A stretch of DNA of 64,000 nucleotides from the NCBI RefSeq assembly GCF_025949695.1, contig NZ_JAPDFL010000001.1:2297501-2361500 (forward strand), read 5' to 3'. This DNA comes from Pararhodobacter zhoushanensis (GTDB lineage Bacteria; Pseudomonadota; Alphaproteobacteria; Rhodobacterales; Rhodobacteraceae). The notes beneath the pieces are model-generated. The model did no database searches, was not told the DNA's origin, and worked only from the letters and a program-made list of their open reading frames with translations. The translations under genes were made by a program, and so were the position numbers. Shown here piece after piece: positions 8,599 through 17,411 of the stretch (the first letter of the stretch is position 1; every line of letters starts with the position of its first letter).

Positions 8599-8762
8599 GG
8601 AATCTCCTTGGTCAAACAGGGGTTTCCGCCATCAGAACAGCCGCGATGATCGAGGGCAATAGTTAAATTAAACAAAGACTTATCATCCTGTTCCGCACCG
8701 GGAGGGGCGCGGATTGGGGTGCGCGATACGACCACAAGAAAGACAATCAGGGAGGGACTATC

Positions 8763-9854
8763 ATGTTTTTGAAGACCACACAGACTGCGCTTTTGGGCGC
8801 TGCCGCTGCGCTTGCGCTGAGTGCTGGCAACCCGGCACTGGCGCAGGTGATTGACCTTGAGGGGCGCACCGTAACCATCGTGCACAACGCCTCGCCCGGC
8901 GGCTCAACGGGGCTGACCGCGCAGCTGGTCGCGGATGCCTGGACGCAGACGATGGCCGGGGAACCCACGATCATCGTGCAATCGGTCGAGGGCGGCGCGC
9001 TGTCGCGCGGCATCCTGCAGGTGATGAACGCGCGGCCCGACGGGCGCACGCTGGGCTGGCTGGCGTGGCAGGGCTCAACCCGCATTCTGGACCCCGAGGA
9101 TCGGCAGATCCCGTTTCAGGACTTCGGTCTGATCGGCGGGGCTGGCGGCGCGACCTTTATCCTGCACGCTTCGGTCAATCCCGAGACCGGCCTGACCACC
9201 GGCGACGATCTGCCGTCGCTGGAGCATTTCACCTTCGGCGGGTTCTCGGCGCGCTCGGCGGCGTCGATCCGCACGGCGGGGGTGATGGACATGCTGGGGG
9301 TGGATTACACGTTCGTTTCGGGTTTTGCGGGCGACACGCCGCTGGAAGCCGCCCGCCAGCGCGGCGAGATCGATGGGTTCCCGGTCACCGGCGTTTACTT
9401 TAACCGCACGCTGGTTCCCGGCCCGATCGCCGAGGGCACCGATGTGCCGGTCTTCTACTTCACCGGCCCCAATGAAGACGGCACCGGGCTGGCCGTCGAT
9501 CCGCTGATCGACGGGGTCGAGCCCTTCGATGTCTGGTACACCCGTGTGCGTGGCGAGGCCCCCTCGGGCCCGATCTGGGACATGATCCAGTACCACGGCC
9601 GGGTGACCGATCCGATCAACTGGCTGGTCGTCGCCCCTCCGGGGACGCCGGACGAGCATCTGCAAATGCTGCGCGAAAGCTTTGCCGCAGCGACGCAGGA
9701 TGCGACCTTCCTGGCCGAAGCCGAGCGCGTTCTGGGGCAGGTGCCGCAGATCTCCTATTATGAGGACGTGCAGGCCATCGTCGATGAGATCGCGGCCACG
9801 CCCGAAGACATGCGCCAGCTGATGCGCGACTACATCGCAGCGATGGAGCACTGA
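8763..9854 (+). CDS. TTT (TctC/Bug family) periplasmic solute-binding protein
   Basis: A 363-aa protein with a Sec signal peptide (residues 1-27, AAALALSAGNPALAQ) and the Bug-family start VTIVHNASPGGSTGLTAQLVADAWTQ, where the family ligand loop G-G-S-T lies. It delivers a carboxylate to the TctA-TctB fusion encoded just downstream; the ligand cannot be named. AGGGAGGG precedes the ATG. An 11-bp hairpin (9863-9890) after its stop would let it be made in excess over the membrane protein, as is usual for binding proteins. Confidence 0.88.
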   Translation: MFLKTTQTALLGAAAALALSAGNPALAQVIDLEGRTVTIVHNASPGGSTGLTAQLVADAWTQTMAGEPTIIVQSVEGGALSRGILQVMNARPDGRTLGWLAWQGSTRILDPEDRQIPFQDFGLIGGAGGATFILHASVNPETGLTTGDDLPSLEHFTFGGFSARSAASIRTAGVMDMLGVDYTFVSGFAGDTPLEAARQRGEIDGFPVTGVYFNRTLVPGPIAEGTDVPVFYFTGPNEDGTGLAVDPLIDGVEPFDVWYTRVRGEAPSGPIWDMIQYHGRVTDPINWLVVAPPGTPDEHLQMLRESFAAATQDATFLAEAERVLGQVPQISYYEDVQAIVDEIAATPEDMRQLMRDYIAAMEH

Positions 9855-9862
9855 CCCGGCGC

Positions 9863-9890
9863 GGACCGGGCGCTGGTGCGCGCCCGGTCC
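9863..9890 (+). terminator. intercistronic hairpin between binding protein and membrane gene
   Basis: GGACCGGGCGC and GCGCCCGGTCC form a perfect 11-bp stem with a 6-nt loop. There is no T tract, so it is more likely an mRNA-stabilising or attenuating structure than a full terminator. Confidence 0.6.
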
Positions 9891-9912
9891 TGCCTTGGTG
9901 TCGAGGGACGTC

Positions 9913-11877
9913 ATGGAACAATTCTTCGCGGGCCTCGGCCTTGTGCTGCAGGGCACGACCTTTTTGTATCTGATGGGCGGGGTGCTGCTGGGCCTGTGGT
10001 TCGGCGCGATCCCCGGTCTGGGCGGTGTCACCGCGATGATTCTGGTGCTGCCGTTCACCTTCGGCATGGAACCGGCGGCGGCCTTTGCGCTGCTTCTGGG
10101 GGCGCTGGCGGTGTCGACCACCTCGGACACGATCAGTTCGGTGATGCTGGGCATTCCGGGCACCATTGCCTCGCAGGCGACGGTGATCGACGGGCACCAG
10201 ATGGCCAAGCAGGGCAGGGTGCTGACCGCCTTTGGCGCGGCCTTCACCGTGTCGGCGATTGGCGGGGTGATTGGCGGGCTGGCGCTGGCGCTGAGCTTGC
10301 CGATCATGACATGGCTGGTGCTGACCTTCGGCGCGCCCGAGTTCTTCGTGCTGTCGCTGATCGGTCTGGTGATGGTCGGCGGCGTCAGTGGCAACGCCAT
10401 CGGCAAGGGCATCTGCGCCGGGGCGCTGGGCCTCCTGATCTCGCAGATCGGCTATCCGGTGGCCAGTTCCGAGCCGCGCTACTGGTTCAATTCGATGTTC
10501 CTGATCGACGGGTTGCCACTGGTGCCCGTGGTGATCGGCCTTTTCGGCATCCCCGAGATGATGCAGCTGGCGACATCCGGCAAATCCCTTGCCACGCGCA
10601 ATTTTGCGCAATCCGAGGGCGACAGCCTGATGGCCGGGGTGCGCGCCGCCTTCGCCCATCGCTGGCTGGCGCTGCGCTGTTCGATCATGGGCACCTATAT
10701 CGGCATGTTGCCGGGACTTGGCGCGTCGGTGGTGGACTGGCTGGCCTATGGCCACGCCGTCCAGAGCGCCAGGGACGACCGCAGCCAGTTCGGCAAGGGC
10801 GATGTGCGCGGCGTGATCGCGCCCGAGGCGGCGAATAACGCCACGCTGGGTGGTTCGCTGATCCCGACGCTATCCTTCGGCATTCCCGGCAGCGGCGCGA
10901 TGGCGATCATGCTGGGGGCAATGACCATTCACGGGCTGGTCCCCGGCCCGGCCATGCTGCACGAGAACCTCACGCTGACCTTCAGCATGGTGTGGAGCGT
11001 GATTCTGGCCAATATCGTTGGCGCGGTGGCGCTGATGCTGTGGTCCAGGCAGGTCTCGCGCGCGGCGTTCATCAGCGGCAATCTGGTGGTGCCTGCGGTG
11101 TTCGTGTTTCTGGTCATGGGCTCGTTCATCGGCCAGCCTGACGTCCGCACATTGATCGCCTTGCTGTGCATCGGTTTCGCGGGCTTTGCGCTGCGCGCTG
11201 CCGGCTGGCCGCGCCCGCCGCTGATCCTGGGCTTTGTGCTGGGACCGGTGATGGAGAATTCGCTGGCGATCACCGCGCAGGCCTATACGTGGGGCGAGGT
11301 GCTGACGCGGCCGACGATCATCATCCTTGGCCTGCTTCTGGTCGGTGTGTTCTTCGCCGCCGCCCGCACCATCGCCAAGCGCCGCAACGATTTCCAGATC
11401 GAACTGAGCGAGCGCAGCAAGGGCAGCCTGACCCTGTCGCTGGGGCTGGCCATCGGCAGTGTTGCGCTGTTCGTCTGGGCCTATCTGCAAGCGACCGAGT
11501 GGAGCTTTCTGAGCCGCGTGTTCCCGATGGCGATTGCCTCGGTCGGGGCGCTGACCGCGCTGTGCATCGTTGTCGCCGATATCCGGGCGCTGAACCGCTA
11601 TGTGCCGGTGGACGGGAGCGACACGTTGCGCGGCTTCTGGCACCGTCATGCCAGGGAACTGGCCGTCTTTGCCATGTTCGCGCTGGCCGTGGCGCTGGCC
11701 CCGGTCGTGGGCCTTGCCGCCGCGATGGTCGGCTTCACCGCGCTCTACCTGCTGGCCTGGGGGCGGTTCACGCTGCTCACCGCGCTGATCTACGCCGCCG
11801 CCGTGGGGACGTTCCTGTATGTGGTGTATCACCGCATGCTGCACGTCCCCTTCCTGCCGCCGTTCTTCCTGAGCTGA
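9913..11877 (+). CDS. TTT transporter membrane protein, TctA-TctB fusion
   Basis: A 654-aa polytopic membrane protein. Residues about 1-495 are a full TctA domain: GAIPGLGGVTAMIL near the start, LGIPGTIASQATVIDG, then PGSGAMAIMLGAMTIHGLVP and LGFVLGPVMENSL. The remaining ~150 residues have four or five TM segments (LSLGLAIGSVALFVWAYL, VFAMFALAVALAPVVGL, FTALYLLAWGRFTLLTAL) laid out like the small subunit TctB. No separate tctB is nearby, so the protein probably supplies both membrane subunits. ATG 9913 follows GAGGGACGTC. It imports a carboxylate captured by the upstream binding protein using an ion gradient. Confidence 0.85.
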   Translation: MEQFFAGLGLVLQGTTFLYLMGGVLLGLWFGAIPGLGGVTAMILVLPFTFGMEPAAAFALLLGALAVSTTSDTISSVMLGIPGTIASQATVIDGHQMAKQGRVLTAFGAAFTVSAIGGVIGGLALALSLPIMTWLVLTFGAPEFFVLSLIGLVMVGGVSGNAIGKGICAGALGLLISQIGYPVASSEPRYWFNSMFLIDGLPLVPVVIGLFGIPEMMQLATSGKSLATRNFAQSEGDSLMAGVRAAFAHRWLALRCSIMGTYIGMLPGLGASVVDWLAYGHAVQSARDDRSQFGKGDVRGVIAPEAANNATLGGSLIPTLSFGIPGSGAMAIMLGAMTIHGLVPGPAMLHENLTLTFSMVWSVILANIVGAVALMLWSRQVSRAAFISGNLVVPAVFVFLVMGSFIGQPDVRTLIALLCIGFAGFALRAAGWPRPPLILGFVLGPVMENSLAITAQAYTWGEVLTRPTIIILGLLLVGVFFAAARTIAKRRNDFQIELSERSKGSLTLSLGLAIGSVALFVWAYLQATEWSFLSRVFPMAIASVGALTALCIVVADIRALNRYVPVDGSDTLRGFWHRHARELAVFAMFALAVALAPVVGLAAAMVGFTALYLLAWGRFTLLTALIYAAAVGTFLYVVYHRMLHVPFLPPFFLS

Positions 11878-11889
11878 AGGGAAACCCTG

Positions 11890-12966
11890 ATGACAACCGA
11901 CACCCTGATGCCGCCCCCGGCAAAATCCCGGCTCTGGCGCATCGACTGCGACGTGCATCCGCGCCTGCCGCGCATGGCCGATCTGGCGCCGCATGCGCCG
12001 CGCTACTGGGCGCAGATGTTCGACTATCGCAACATCGACCGGCAAGAGCTGATGACGTATCCGGTCTCGACCCTGCCGTTCCGGCCCCAAGACCCCGCCG
12101 ATGTGGCCGATGCCGCCGGGCTGGCGCGCGCGCATCTGGACCCGCTGGCGCTGGATGCCGCGATCCTGAACGTGCTGTCGGGCGCGCAGGCGGCGTATGA
12201 TCCCTATCTGTCCACCGCGCTGTGCGAAGCGACGAACCGCTGGCTTGCCGCCGACTGGCTGGACCGCGATCCGCGTCTGCGCGCCTCGGCGCTGGTGCCG
12301 TTCCAGAACCCCGAGGCGGCGGTGGCCGAGATCGAGCGACTGGCACAAGACAAGCGCTTTGTGCAGATCCTTGCGGTGCTGGGCGGCGAGAAGCCACTGG
12401 GGCGGCGCGAATACTGGCCGATCTACAAGGCCGCCGCCGCGCATGGCTTTGCGCTGGGCCTGCATCCCGGCGGCACCAACCGCCACGCACCGACGCAATC
12501 GGGCTTTGTGGCCACCCGCGTCGAAGAGGTCTCGCTGCATCCGCAGACCTACGCCAGTCAGGTCGCCAGTCTGGTGGCCGAGGGGGTGTTCCAGACCATC
12601 CCTGACCTGCGTGTGGTGCTGATGGAAAGCGGGATTTCGTGGCTGCCGGGCCTCATGTGGCGCATGTCCAAGGACTGGAAGGGCGCGCGGATCGAGGTGC
12701 CGTGGCTGGAAGAGCCGCCCTATGACATCATCGCCCGCCATTTCCGCCTGACCACGCAGCCCTTCGACGGCCCGCTCGACAGCATGTCTGCCGCCAAGGT
12801 GCTCGACCAGCTGCCCGATCCGTCGATGCTGCTGTGGTCCAGTGACTTCCCGCACCGCCACAATGGCGACGGGATGCCCCACGGCCTGCCCGACGCGCTG
12901 CACGATGCGGTGCGCGGTGCCCATGCCCTTGCCACCTATCCCAGACTGGAGCTGCGCGATGTCTGA
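11890..12966 (+). CDS. amidohydrolase family 2 protein (ACMSD/decarboxylase-like), first of two
   Basis: A 358-aa member of the amidohydro_2 (PF04909-type) group, whose characterised members are mostly metal-dependent nonoxidative decarboxylases or lactonases. N-terminal IDCDVHPRLPRMADL carries the first metal ligands (a D-H version of HxH). Further landmarks are KRFVQILAVLGGEKPLGRR, ALGLHPGGTNRH, VLMESGISWLPGLMWR and the C-terminal LLWSSDFPHRHNGDG. It overlaps the next gene by 8 nt, and the two are related in sequence, so they may form a hetero-oligomer or act in sequence on the imported acid. Confidence 0.82.
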   Translation: MTTDTLMPPPAKSRLWRIDCDVHPRLPRMADLAPHAPRYWAQMFDYRNIDRQELMTYPVSTLPFRPQDPADVADAAGLARAHLDPLALDAAILNVLSGAQAAYDPYLSTALCEATNRWLAADWLDRDPRLRASALVPFQNPEAAVAEIERLAQDKRFVQILAVLGGEKPLGRREYWPIYKAAAAHGFALGLHPGGTNRHAPTQSGFVATRVEEVSLHPQTYASQVASLVAEGVFQTIPDLRVVLMESGISWLPGLMWRMSKDWKGARIEVPWLEEPPYDIIARHFRLTTQPFDGPLDSMSAAKVLDQLPDPSMLLWSSDFPHRHNGDGMPHGLPDALHDAVRGAHALATYPRLELRDV

Positions 12967-14068
12967 CACACTGACCAAGGATCTGACCGGCGCGACCCCT
13001 GCGGCGCGCACCAAACAGCCGGTGGTGGATTGCGACATTCACCCGGCCTATCGCTCGCCTGATGAAATGGCGTCCTATCTGCCGCTGCGCTGGCAGCGCC
13101 ATGTCGCCGATTTCGGCCTGCATTCGCCCTCGCCGCTGATCGGCGCTTTGCCCTATCCACGGCTGGCGCATGGCATGCGGCAAGACAGTTATCCGCCCGT
13201 GGGTGGCCCCCCGGCCTCGGATCTGGAGTTTCTGCAAGAGCAGCTGCTCGATCCGCTCAACATCACCCACGGCATCCTGCAACCGCTCAGCGGCGGGCAC
13301 GGCGTCCTTAACCATGCGCTGGGCGAGGCGCTGTGCGCGGGCACCAACGACTGGCAGGTCGAGCGCTGGATGGACCGCGATCCGCGCCTCAAGGGCTCGA
13401 TCGCGGTAATGCAGGAAGACGCGCCCGCCGCCCTGCGTGAGATCGAAGCGCGTGCCAAGGACAAGCGTTTCGTGCAGATCTCGGTCACGCCGCGCACCGC
13501 CGAGCCTGCGGGCCATCGCCGCTATTGGCCGATCTATGAGGCGGCGGAGGCGCTGGGCCTGCCGATCAGCCTGCATTCAGCGGCCTTCGGGGCGCGGGCG
13601 AATACCGGGGCAGGCTGGACCTCGTTCTATATCGAGGAACACTTCGCCTTTTCGCATGCCGCGCAGCACACACTGGTCAGCCTGATTTTCTCGGGTGTGT
13701 TCGATGCGTTCCCCAAGCTGAAGGTGGTTCTGGTCGAGGGTGGCTTTGCGTGGCTGCCGCCAACCGTCTGGCGGATGGAGCGCGAGTTCGACCGCTATCG
13801 CGGCGAGGTGCCCGATCTCAAACGCCGCCCGGCCGAGTATGTCCGCGACCACATCTGGCTGACCACCCAGCCGGTCGAGGAACCGACGCGCTCCAGCCAG
13901 CTCAGCGATCTGATCGACTGGGTGGGCGTGGACCGGCTGCTTTTCTCAACCGATTACCCGCATTGGGATTTCGATCACCCCGATTTCGCCTTCCGCGTCC
14001 CGCTGCCCCCTGAGGACCGCGCGAAGCTGATGCATGACAACGCGGTCAGCGTTTTCGGCCTGACCTGA
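12959..14068 (+). CDS. amidohydrolase family 2 protein (ACMSD/decarboxylase-like), second of two
   Basis: A 369-aa paralogue of the preceding gene. It has VVDCDIHPAYRSPDEMASYL at the N-terminus, the shared RWMDRDPRLKGS and AKDKRFVQISVTPRTAEPAG blocks, then VVLVEGGFAWLPPTVWRME and LLFSTDYPHWDFDHPD, whose Asp is the likely catalytic metal ligand. The start codon lies inside the end of the upstream gene (8-nt overlap), so translation is coupled. Likely a hydrolase or decarboxylase in the pathway fed by the TTT system; the substrate is unknown. Confidence 0.84.
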   Translation: MSDTLTKDLTGATPAARTKQPVVDCDIHPAYRSPDEMASYLPLRWQRHVADFGLHSPSPLIGALPYPRLAHGMRQDSYPPVGGPPASDLEFLQEQLLDPLNITHGILQPLSGGHGVLNHALGEALCAGTNDWQVERWMDRDPRLKGSIAVMQEDAPAALREIEARAKDKRFVQISVTPRTAEPAGHRRYWPIYEAAEALGLPISLHSAAFGARANTGAGWTSFYIEEHFAFSHAAQHTLVSLIFSGVFDAFPKLKVVLVEGGFAWLPPTVWRMEREFDRYRGEVPDLKRRPAEYVRDHIWLTTQPVEEPTRSSQLSDLIDWVGVDRLLFSTDYPHWDFDHPDFAFRVPLPPEDRAKLMHDNAVSVFGLT

Positions 14069-14090
14069 CTGACCCTTTAGGAGTGACTGC

Positions 14091-14504
14091 ATGACGGACC
14101 ACGTCGTCTGCCGGCTGGATGAGATCCCGGCCGGTGCCTCAAAACGCGTCTCGATCAATGGGCGCGCGATTGCCATCTTCAACGTCGATGGCACGCTGTC
14201 CGCCATCGGCGACCGCTGCCCGCATGAAGGCGCCTCGCTGTGTCTTGGCCGCGTCACCGGTGTTGTGCGCGCCGACGGGCCGGGGAACTACCGGCTGGAA
14301 CGCGAGGGCGAGCTGGTGCGCTGCCCGTGGCACGGGTGGGAGTTCGATCTGAAGACCGGCAAGTCCTATTGCGACCCGACGCGGCTGAAGGTGCGCACCT
14401 TCGACGTGCAGGTGAAGCCCGGCGAAACGCTGGCCGAGGGCCCCTATACCATCGACGTTTTCGATGTGGCGGTGCGGGATGAGTATGTCGTGGTGTCGCT
14501 TTAG
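14091..14504 (+). CDS. Rieske [2Fe-2S] protein
   Basis: A 137-aa Rieske domain protein. The ligands are Cys43 and His45 (CPHEGASLCLG) and Cys78 and His81 (CPWHGWEFDLKTGK), spaced as in ring-hydroxylating oxygenases and their ferredoxins. No signal peptide is visible, so it is cytoplasmic. It sits 22 nt after the second amidohydrolase, but no oxygenase catalytic subunit or reductase is nearby, so its electron partner is unknown. The 138 codons end 6 nt before the convergent neighbour. Confidence 0.9.
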   Translation: MTDHVVCRLDEIPAGASKRVSINGRAIAIFNVDGTLSAIGDRCPHEGASLCLGRVTGVVRADGPGNYRLEREGELVRCPWHGWEFDLKTGKSYCDPTRLKVRTFDVQVKPGETLAEGPYTIDVFDVAVRDEYVVVSL

Positions 14505-14510
14505 TGTTGG

Positions 14511-15413
14511 TTAAAGCGTGAACTCGGGGCCGGTGTAGCGGGTCGGCACCGGGAGGGTGCCCTCGGCGATCCGGGTGGCGATCTGCGCCATCTCCTCGGC
14601 CACCGCGGCGGGAACATCGGGGGCGAGGGTCAGCGAGACAGCCCCTTGCGCCAGACCCAGAGGGACCACTGCGCCTGGTGTGCGCCCGGCCAGCATGTCG
14701 GCAATCGCTCGCTCGACGCCCAGATCAATCTGCGCGACCGCCGAGCCGACAAACACCGCCGGGTCCACCGCGCACCAGTCGGTCGCGTTGCCGATCTGCC
14801 GGATGCCCGATGCGCGGCAGGCCGCAACCGCGCCGTCGCGCGCGGCGTTGAGCATCGTGAACAGCACATCCGTCCCCGCCGCTGCCTGCGCGAGCGCCCA
14901 ATTTTCGGTCACTGTGCTGTCATCCTGCGTGCCGCAGAACCCGGTCAGCACGGGCATCTGCGGGGCCAGGTGCCTGACGCCTGCAACAAACGCCGCGCGT
15001 CCCTTCAGGCCCGGCGTGACCCGGTGGCCCGACAGGTGCGCGACGGTGCCAGTCTTGGTCATCCGCGCTGCCAGACACCCGGCCAGAAACGCCGACTGTT
15101 CCTGCAGCACGTCATAGCTGGCCAGATTGGCTGCCGTGACCTCGCCCTGCACAATCGCAAAGCGACGGTCGGGGTACAGGCTGGCGATCTGCGGCGTGAT
15201 CTGGTTGCCCTGACCGCCGATGAACACCACGCCGTCCGAATGGGCGGCGGCAAAGTTCAAGGCCTCAAGCATATCCGCCAGATCGAAGGGAACGCCGCTG
15301 ACGATCTCGATCTGGGCACCGGGTAGGGCACGCGTACGCTCGGCCCCTGCCAAAGCGCGGCTGTTGAAGCCGTTGTCATGCAGCGTTCCAACGAAAAAAG
15401 CGGTGATCTTCAA
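14511..15413 (-). CDS. BMP (PnrA-like) family substrate-binding protein without signal peptide
   Basis: A 300-aa BMP/Med-type binding protein. It has VGTLHDNGFNSRALAGAERT at the start, GVVFIGGQGNQITPQIASLY, YDVLQEQSAFLAGCLAARMT and GRAAFVAGVRHLAP, in the order expected for the two-lobe fold. Relatives bind purine nucleosides or other small ligands for ABC import. The protein starts directly with the mature domain: the TTG at 15413, supported by GGAGAG a few nt upstream, leaves no room for a signal peptide. No BMP-type ATPase or permease is present. It is the last gene of the OHCU/TTT operon. It may be a cytoplasmic sensor or an enzyme-like derivative (inference). Confidence 0.8.
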   Translation of the reverse strand: MKITAFFVGTLHDNGFNSRALAGAERTRALPGAQIEIVSGVPFDLADMLEALNFAAAHSDGVVFIGGQGNQITPQIASLYPDRRFAIVQGEVTAANLASYDVLQEQSAFLAGCLAARMTKTGTVAHLSGHRVTPGLKGRAAFVAGVRHLAPQMPVLTGFCGTQDDSTVTENWALAQAAAGTDVLFTMLNAARDGAVAACRASGIRQIGNATDWCAVDPAVFVGSAVAQIDLGVERAIADMLAGRTPGAVVPLGLAQGAVSLTLAPDVPAAVAEEMAQIATRIAEGTLPVPTRYTGPEFTL

Positions 15414-15422
15414 GGGTCTCTC

Positions 15423-16367
15423 CTAGCCCGACATCCGGGCGCGGTTTGCCATCGGGGGCAAAAAGAAACGGTCGAATACCGCAGTTGGTTCCGGCTGTCT
15501 TGGATAATCCTTTGCCGCAGCAATCAATCTTGCGATCTCGCGCAGGCGCGCGTCGTCCACATCGCCCAAGCCCGCTTGCGCCGCCGCATCGCCCATTTCC
15601 AGCGCCAGCGTGCCGGTCAGCCGCGCGCGGTTCGCGGCCCGGTCAAGCGCCGGATTGCGCCGGGCCACCGCATCGATGGCACCGTCGATGTCGGCGACGG
15701 TATTGGCAAGCCCTCGGCTGACCGCGCGGCACAGGCCCGCGACCGCCTGCGGATGGTCGGTGCGAAACGCCCGGCTGACCATCAACGCACCGCCGTAAAA
15801 CGCAGGCGCGTGGTCGATCCATGTCAGGTGATGCAGGGCTGTGGCCACGTCGACCCCGGCTTCGATCCCCTGCGCGTTCAGGGTGTTCACAAAGCCAAAG
15901 ATGCCGTCCCACTGCCCGGCCAGCATCTGCGGCACCATCTGGGTGTGCGGAGCCTCGGATATTGTGATCGTCACGCTGTCGGGGTCCAGCCCGGTGGCGC
16001 GGCAAAACTCAGGAAACAGCAACCACGCGGCGTCCTGAGGGTGCGCGATCAGCCGTGCGCCCGCCAGATCGGCAGGCGTCTTGATCGGACCCGCTGCATC
16101 CACGGCGATGGAATAGGGCGGGCGGTTGTGGATCGCCATCACGGCGACGGGGGTTTCCTGCTCCGCCGCCTGCAGGCGCACCAGCTCATTGAGATCGCCG
16201 TATCCCGCGTCGAACCCGCCGGTAACGATGCCCCCCACCGCGCGGGCGAGCGAGGAGCCCTCGGTAAAGCTGACCTCGAGCCCCTCATCCGCGAAATAGC
16301 CGTTGTCCGCCGCCAGAAAGAACCACGCCTGCGGACCGGAATAGAACGTGTTGAGCAAGAACCGCAC
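15423..16367 (-). CDS. NMT1/THI5-like (SsuA-type) substrate-binding protein without signal peptide
   Basis: A 314-aa protein with the NMT1/THI5 layout: FLLNTFYSGPQAWFFLAADN, GYFADEGLEVSFTEGSS, then GGFDAGYGDLNELVRL and TPADLAGARLIAHPQDAAW. Relatives bind pyrimidines, thiamin precursors, nitrate or sulfonates. The likely start is GTG 16367; the frame upstream has no ATG and no hydrophobic signal sequence. There is no cognate permease or ATPase. It follows the TctC gene, and its start codon lies inside a hairpin (16364-16387). Function unknown; cytoplasmic ligand binding or an unrecognised enzymatic role is possible. Confidence 0.78.
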   Translation of the reverse strand: MRFLLNTFYSGPQAWFFLAADNGYFADEGLEVSFTEGSSLARAVGGIVTGGFDAGYGDLNELVRLQAAEQETPVAVMAIHNRPPYSIAVDAAGPIKTPADLAGARLIAHPQDAAWLLFPEFCRATGLDPDSVTITISEAPHTQMVPQMLAGQWDGIFGFVNTLNAQGIEAGVDVATALHHLTWIDHAPAFYGGALMVSRAFRTDHPQAVAGLCRAVSRGLANTVADIDGAIDAVARRNPALDRAANRARLTGTLALEMGDAAAQAGLGDVDDARLREIARLIAAAKDYPRQPEPTAVFDRFFLPPMANRARMSG

Positions 16368-16387
16368 AGGGAGCAGCCCCCCTGTGC
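16364..16387 (-). promoter_or_regulatory. hairpin covering the GTG start of the NMT1-like gene
   Basis: GCACAGGG (16364-16371) and CCCTGTGC (16380-16387) form an 8-bp perfect stem around an 8-nt loop. The GTG start codon (16367-16365, minus strand) is inside the stem, so pairing would reduce initiation. It may equally mark the mRNA end of the upstream tctC message. Confidence 0.45.
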
Positions 16388-16407
16388 GCGCCGATCCGTC
16401 GGCATGT

Positions 16408-17376
16408 TCAGTTGCCGTTAACGTTGGCGGCCTCGATGAGCGGGCGCCAGACGTCGATGGTGGTGCCGACGAACCCGGTGAACTCGTCCGAGGTCATCAC
16501 GGTGTGGCTGATCCCCCATTGCGCCAGCTGGTCGATGACCGGCTGCATCCCCATGATGTCCTCGATGGTGTCGTGGATCGTCGCCACCATCGCCGGGTCC
16601 ATGCCCGCCGGGCCGCTCAGACCGGTCCAGTTTTCGACGACAACGTCATAGCCCAGCTCTCGGAACGTCGGGATCTGGGGAAACAGCGGCGAGCGCGTCG
16701 GCGAGGCCAGCGCGATGGGCAGCGTCTCGCCCTCGGTGATCAGGTCGCGGTTCTGGGCGAGCATGTCATAGTAGCTTTCCAGCACCCCGGCGCGGAAATC
16801 CTGAATGGCCGGCGCACTGCCCTGATAGGGGACGTGGATCGTCTCGATCCCCAACGCCTGATCGACTGCCTGACCCAGAATATGCGTGATCGAGCCGACA
16901 CCGGACGAGCCATAGGTGATGCCCTCGGCATTGGCGCGTTCGATGAACTGGTCCAGCGTGGTGATGCCCATGGACGGCTGCACGAACAGCGCCGGGGTTG
17001 AAGCACCCAGATAGGCGATATGCGTGAAGCTGGTCAGCGGGTCATAAGGCAGGCTTTCGAACTGCGTCGGCGCGATGGTGAAGGGCGCGTTGTTGCCCAG
17101 GATCAGCGTCGTGCCATCGGGGGCCTGCTGCGCGACATAATCCGCGGCCACCGTGCCGCCCGCGCCGGGGCGGTTGTCGACCACGGCGCGCTGGCCGTAT
17201 TCGCTTTCCAGATACTGCGCCAGAATGCGCGCGATCAGGTCGCTGGTGCCGCCCGGCGGGAAGGTGACGACGATACGCACGGGCGCGTCGCTCCAGGCGC
17301 CGGCATCGGCCAGCGCGGCGGTCGAGGCCAGCAACGAAGCGCTGAGCGTGAGGGCAGTGAGGAGGCGGGATGTCAT
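16408..17376 (-). CDS. TTT (TctC/Bug family) periplasmic solute-binding protein
   Basis: A 322-aa protein with a Sec signal peptide (LLTALTLSASLLASTAALADA) and the Bug start PVRIVVTFPPGGTSDLIARI with the ligand loop P-P-G-G-T-S-D. RAVVDNRPGAGGTVAADYVA and YGSSGVGSITHILGQ are further family landmarks. It is third in the order tctB-tctA-tctC, 35 nt after tctA, and makes a complete TTT system with them. The upstream OHCU decarboxylase gene suggests a purine-breakdown product as ligand (inference). Confidence 0.9.
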   Translation of the reverse strand: MTSRLLTALTLSASLLASTAALADAGAWSDAPVRIVVTFPPGGTSDLIARILAQYLESEYGQRAVVDNRPGAGGTVAADYVAQQAPDGTTLILGNNAPFTIAPTQFESLPYDPLTSFTHIAYLGASTPALFVQPSMGITTLDQFIERANAEGITYGSSGVGSITHILGQAVDQALGIETIHVPYQGSAPAIQDFRAGVLESYYDMLAQNRDLITEGETLPIALASPTRSPLFPQIPTFRELGYDVVVENWTGLSGPAGMDPAMVATIHDTIEDIMGMQPVIDQLAQWGISHTVMTSDEFTGFVGTTIDVWRPLIEAANVNGN

Positions 17377-17411
17377 CGGTGGCAGCCTTTATGAGAGGGG
17401 AAGGGGGATCA

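Noticed and set aside
10870..13038. 722-codon minus-strand open frame
   Set aside because: His/Gln/Arg-rich with no recognisable motif; antisense to TctA-TctB and the first amidohydrolase.
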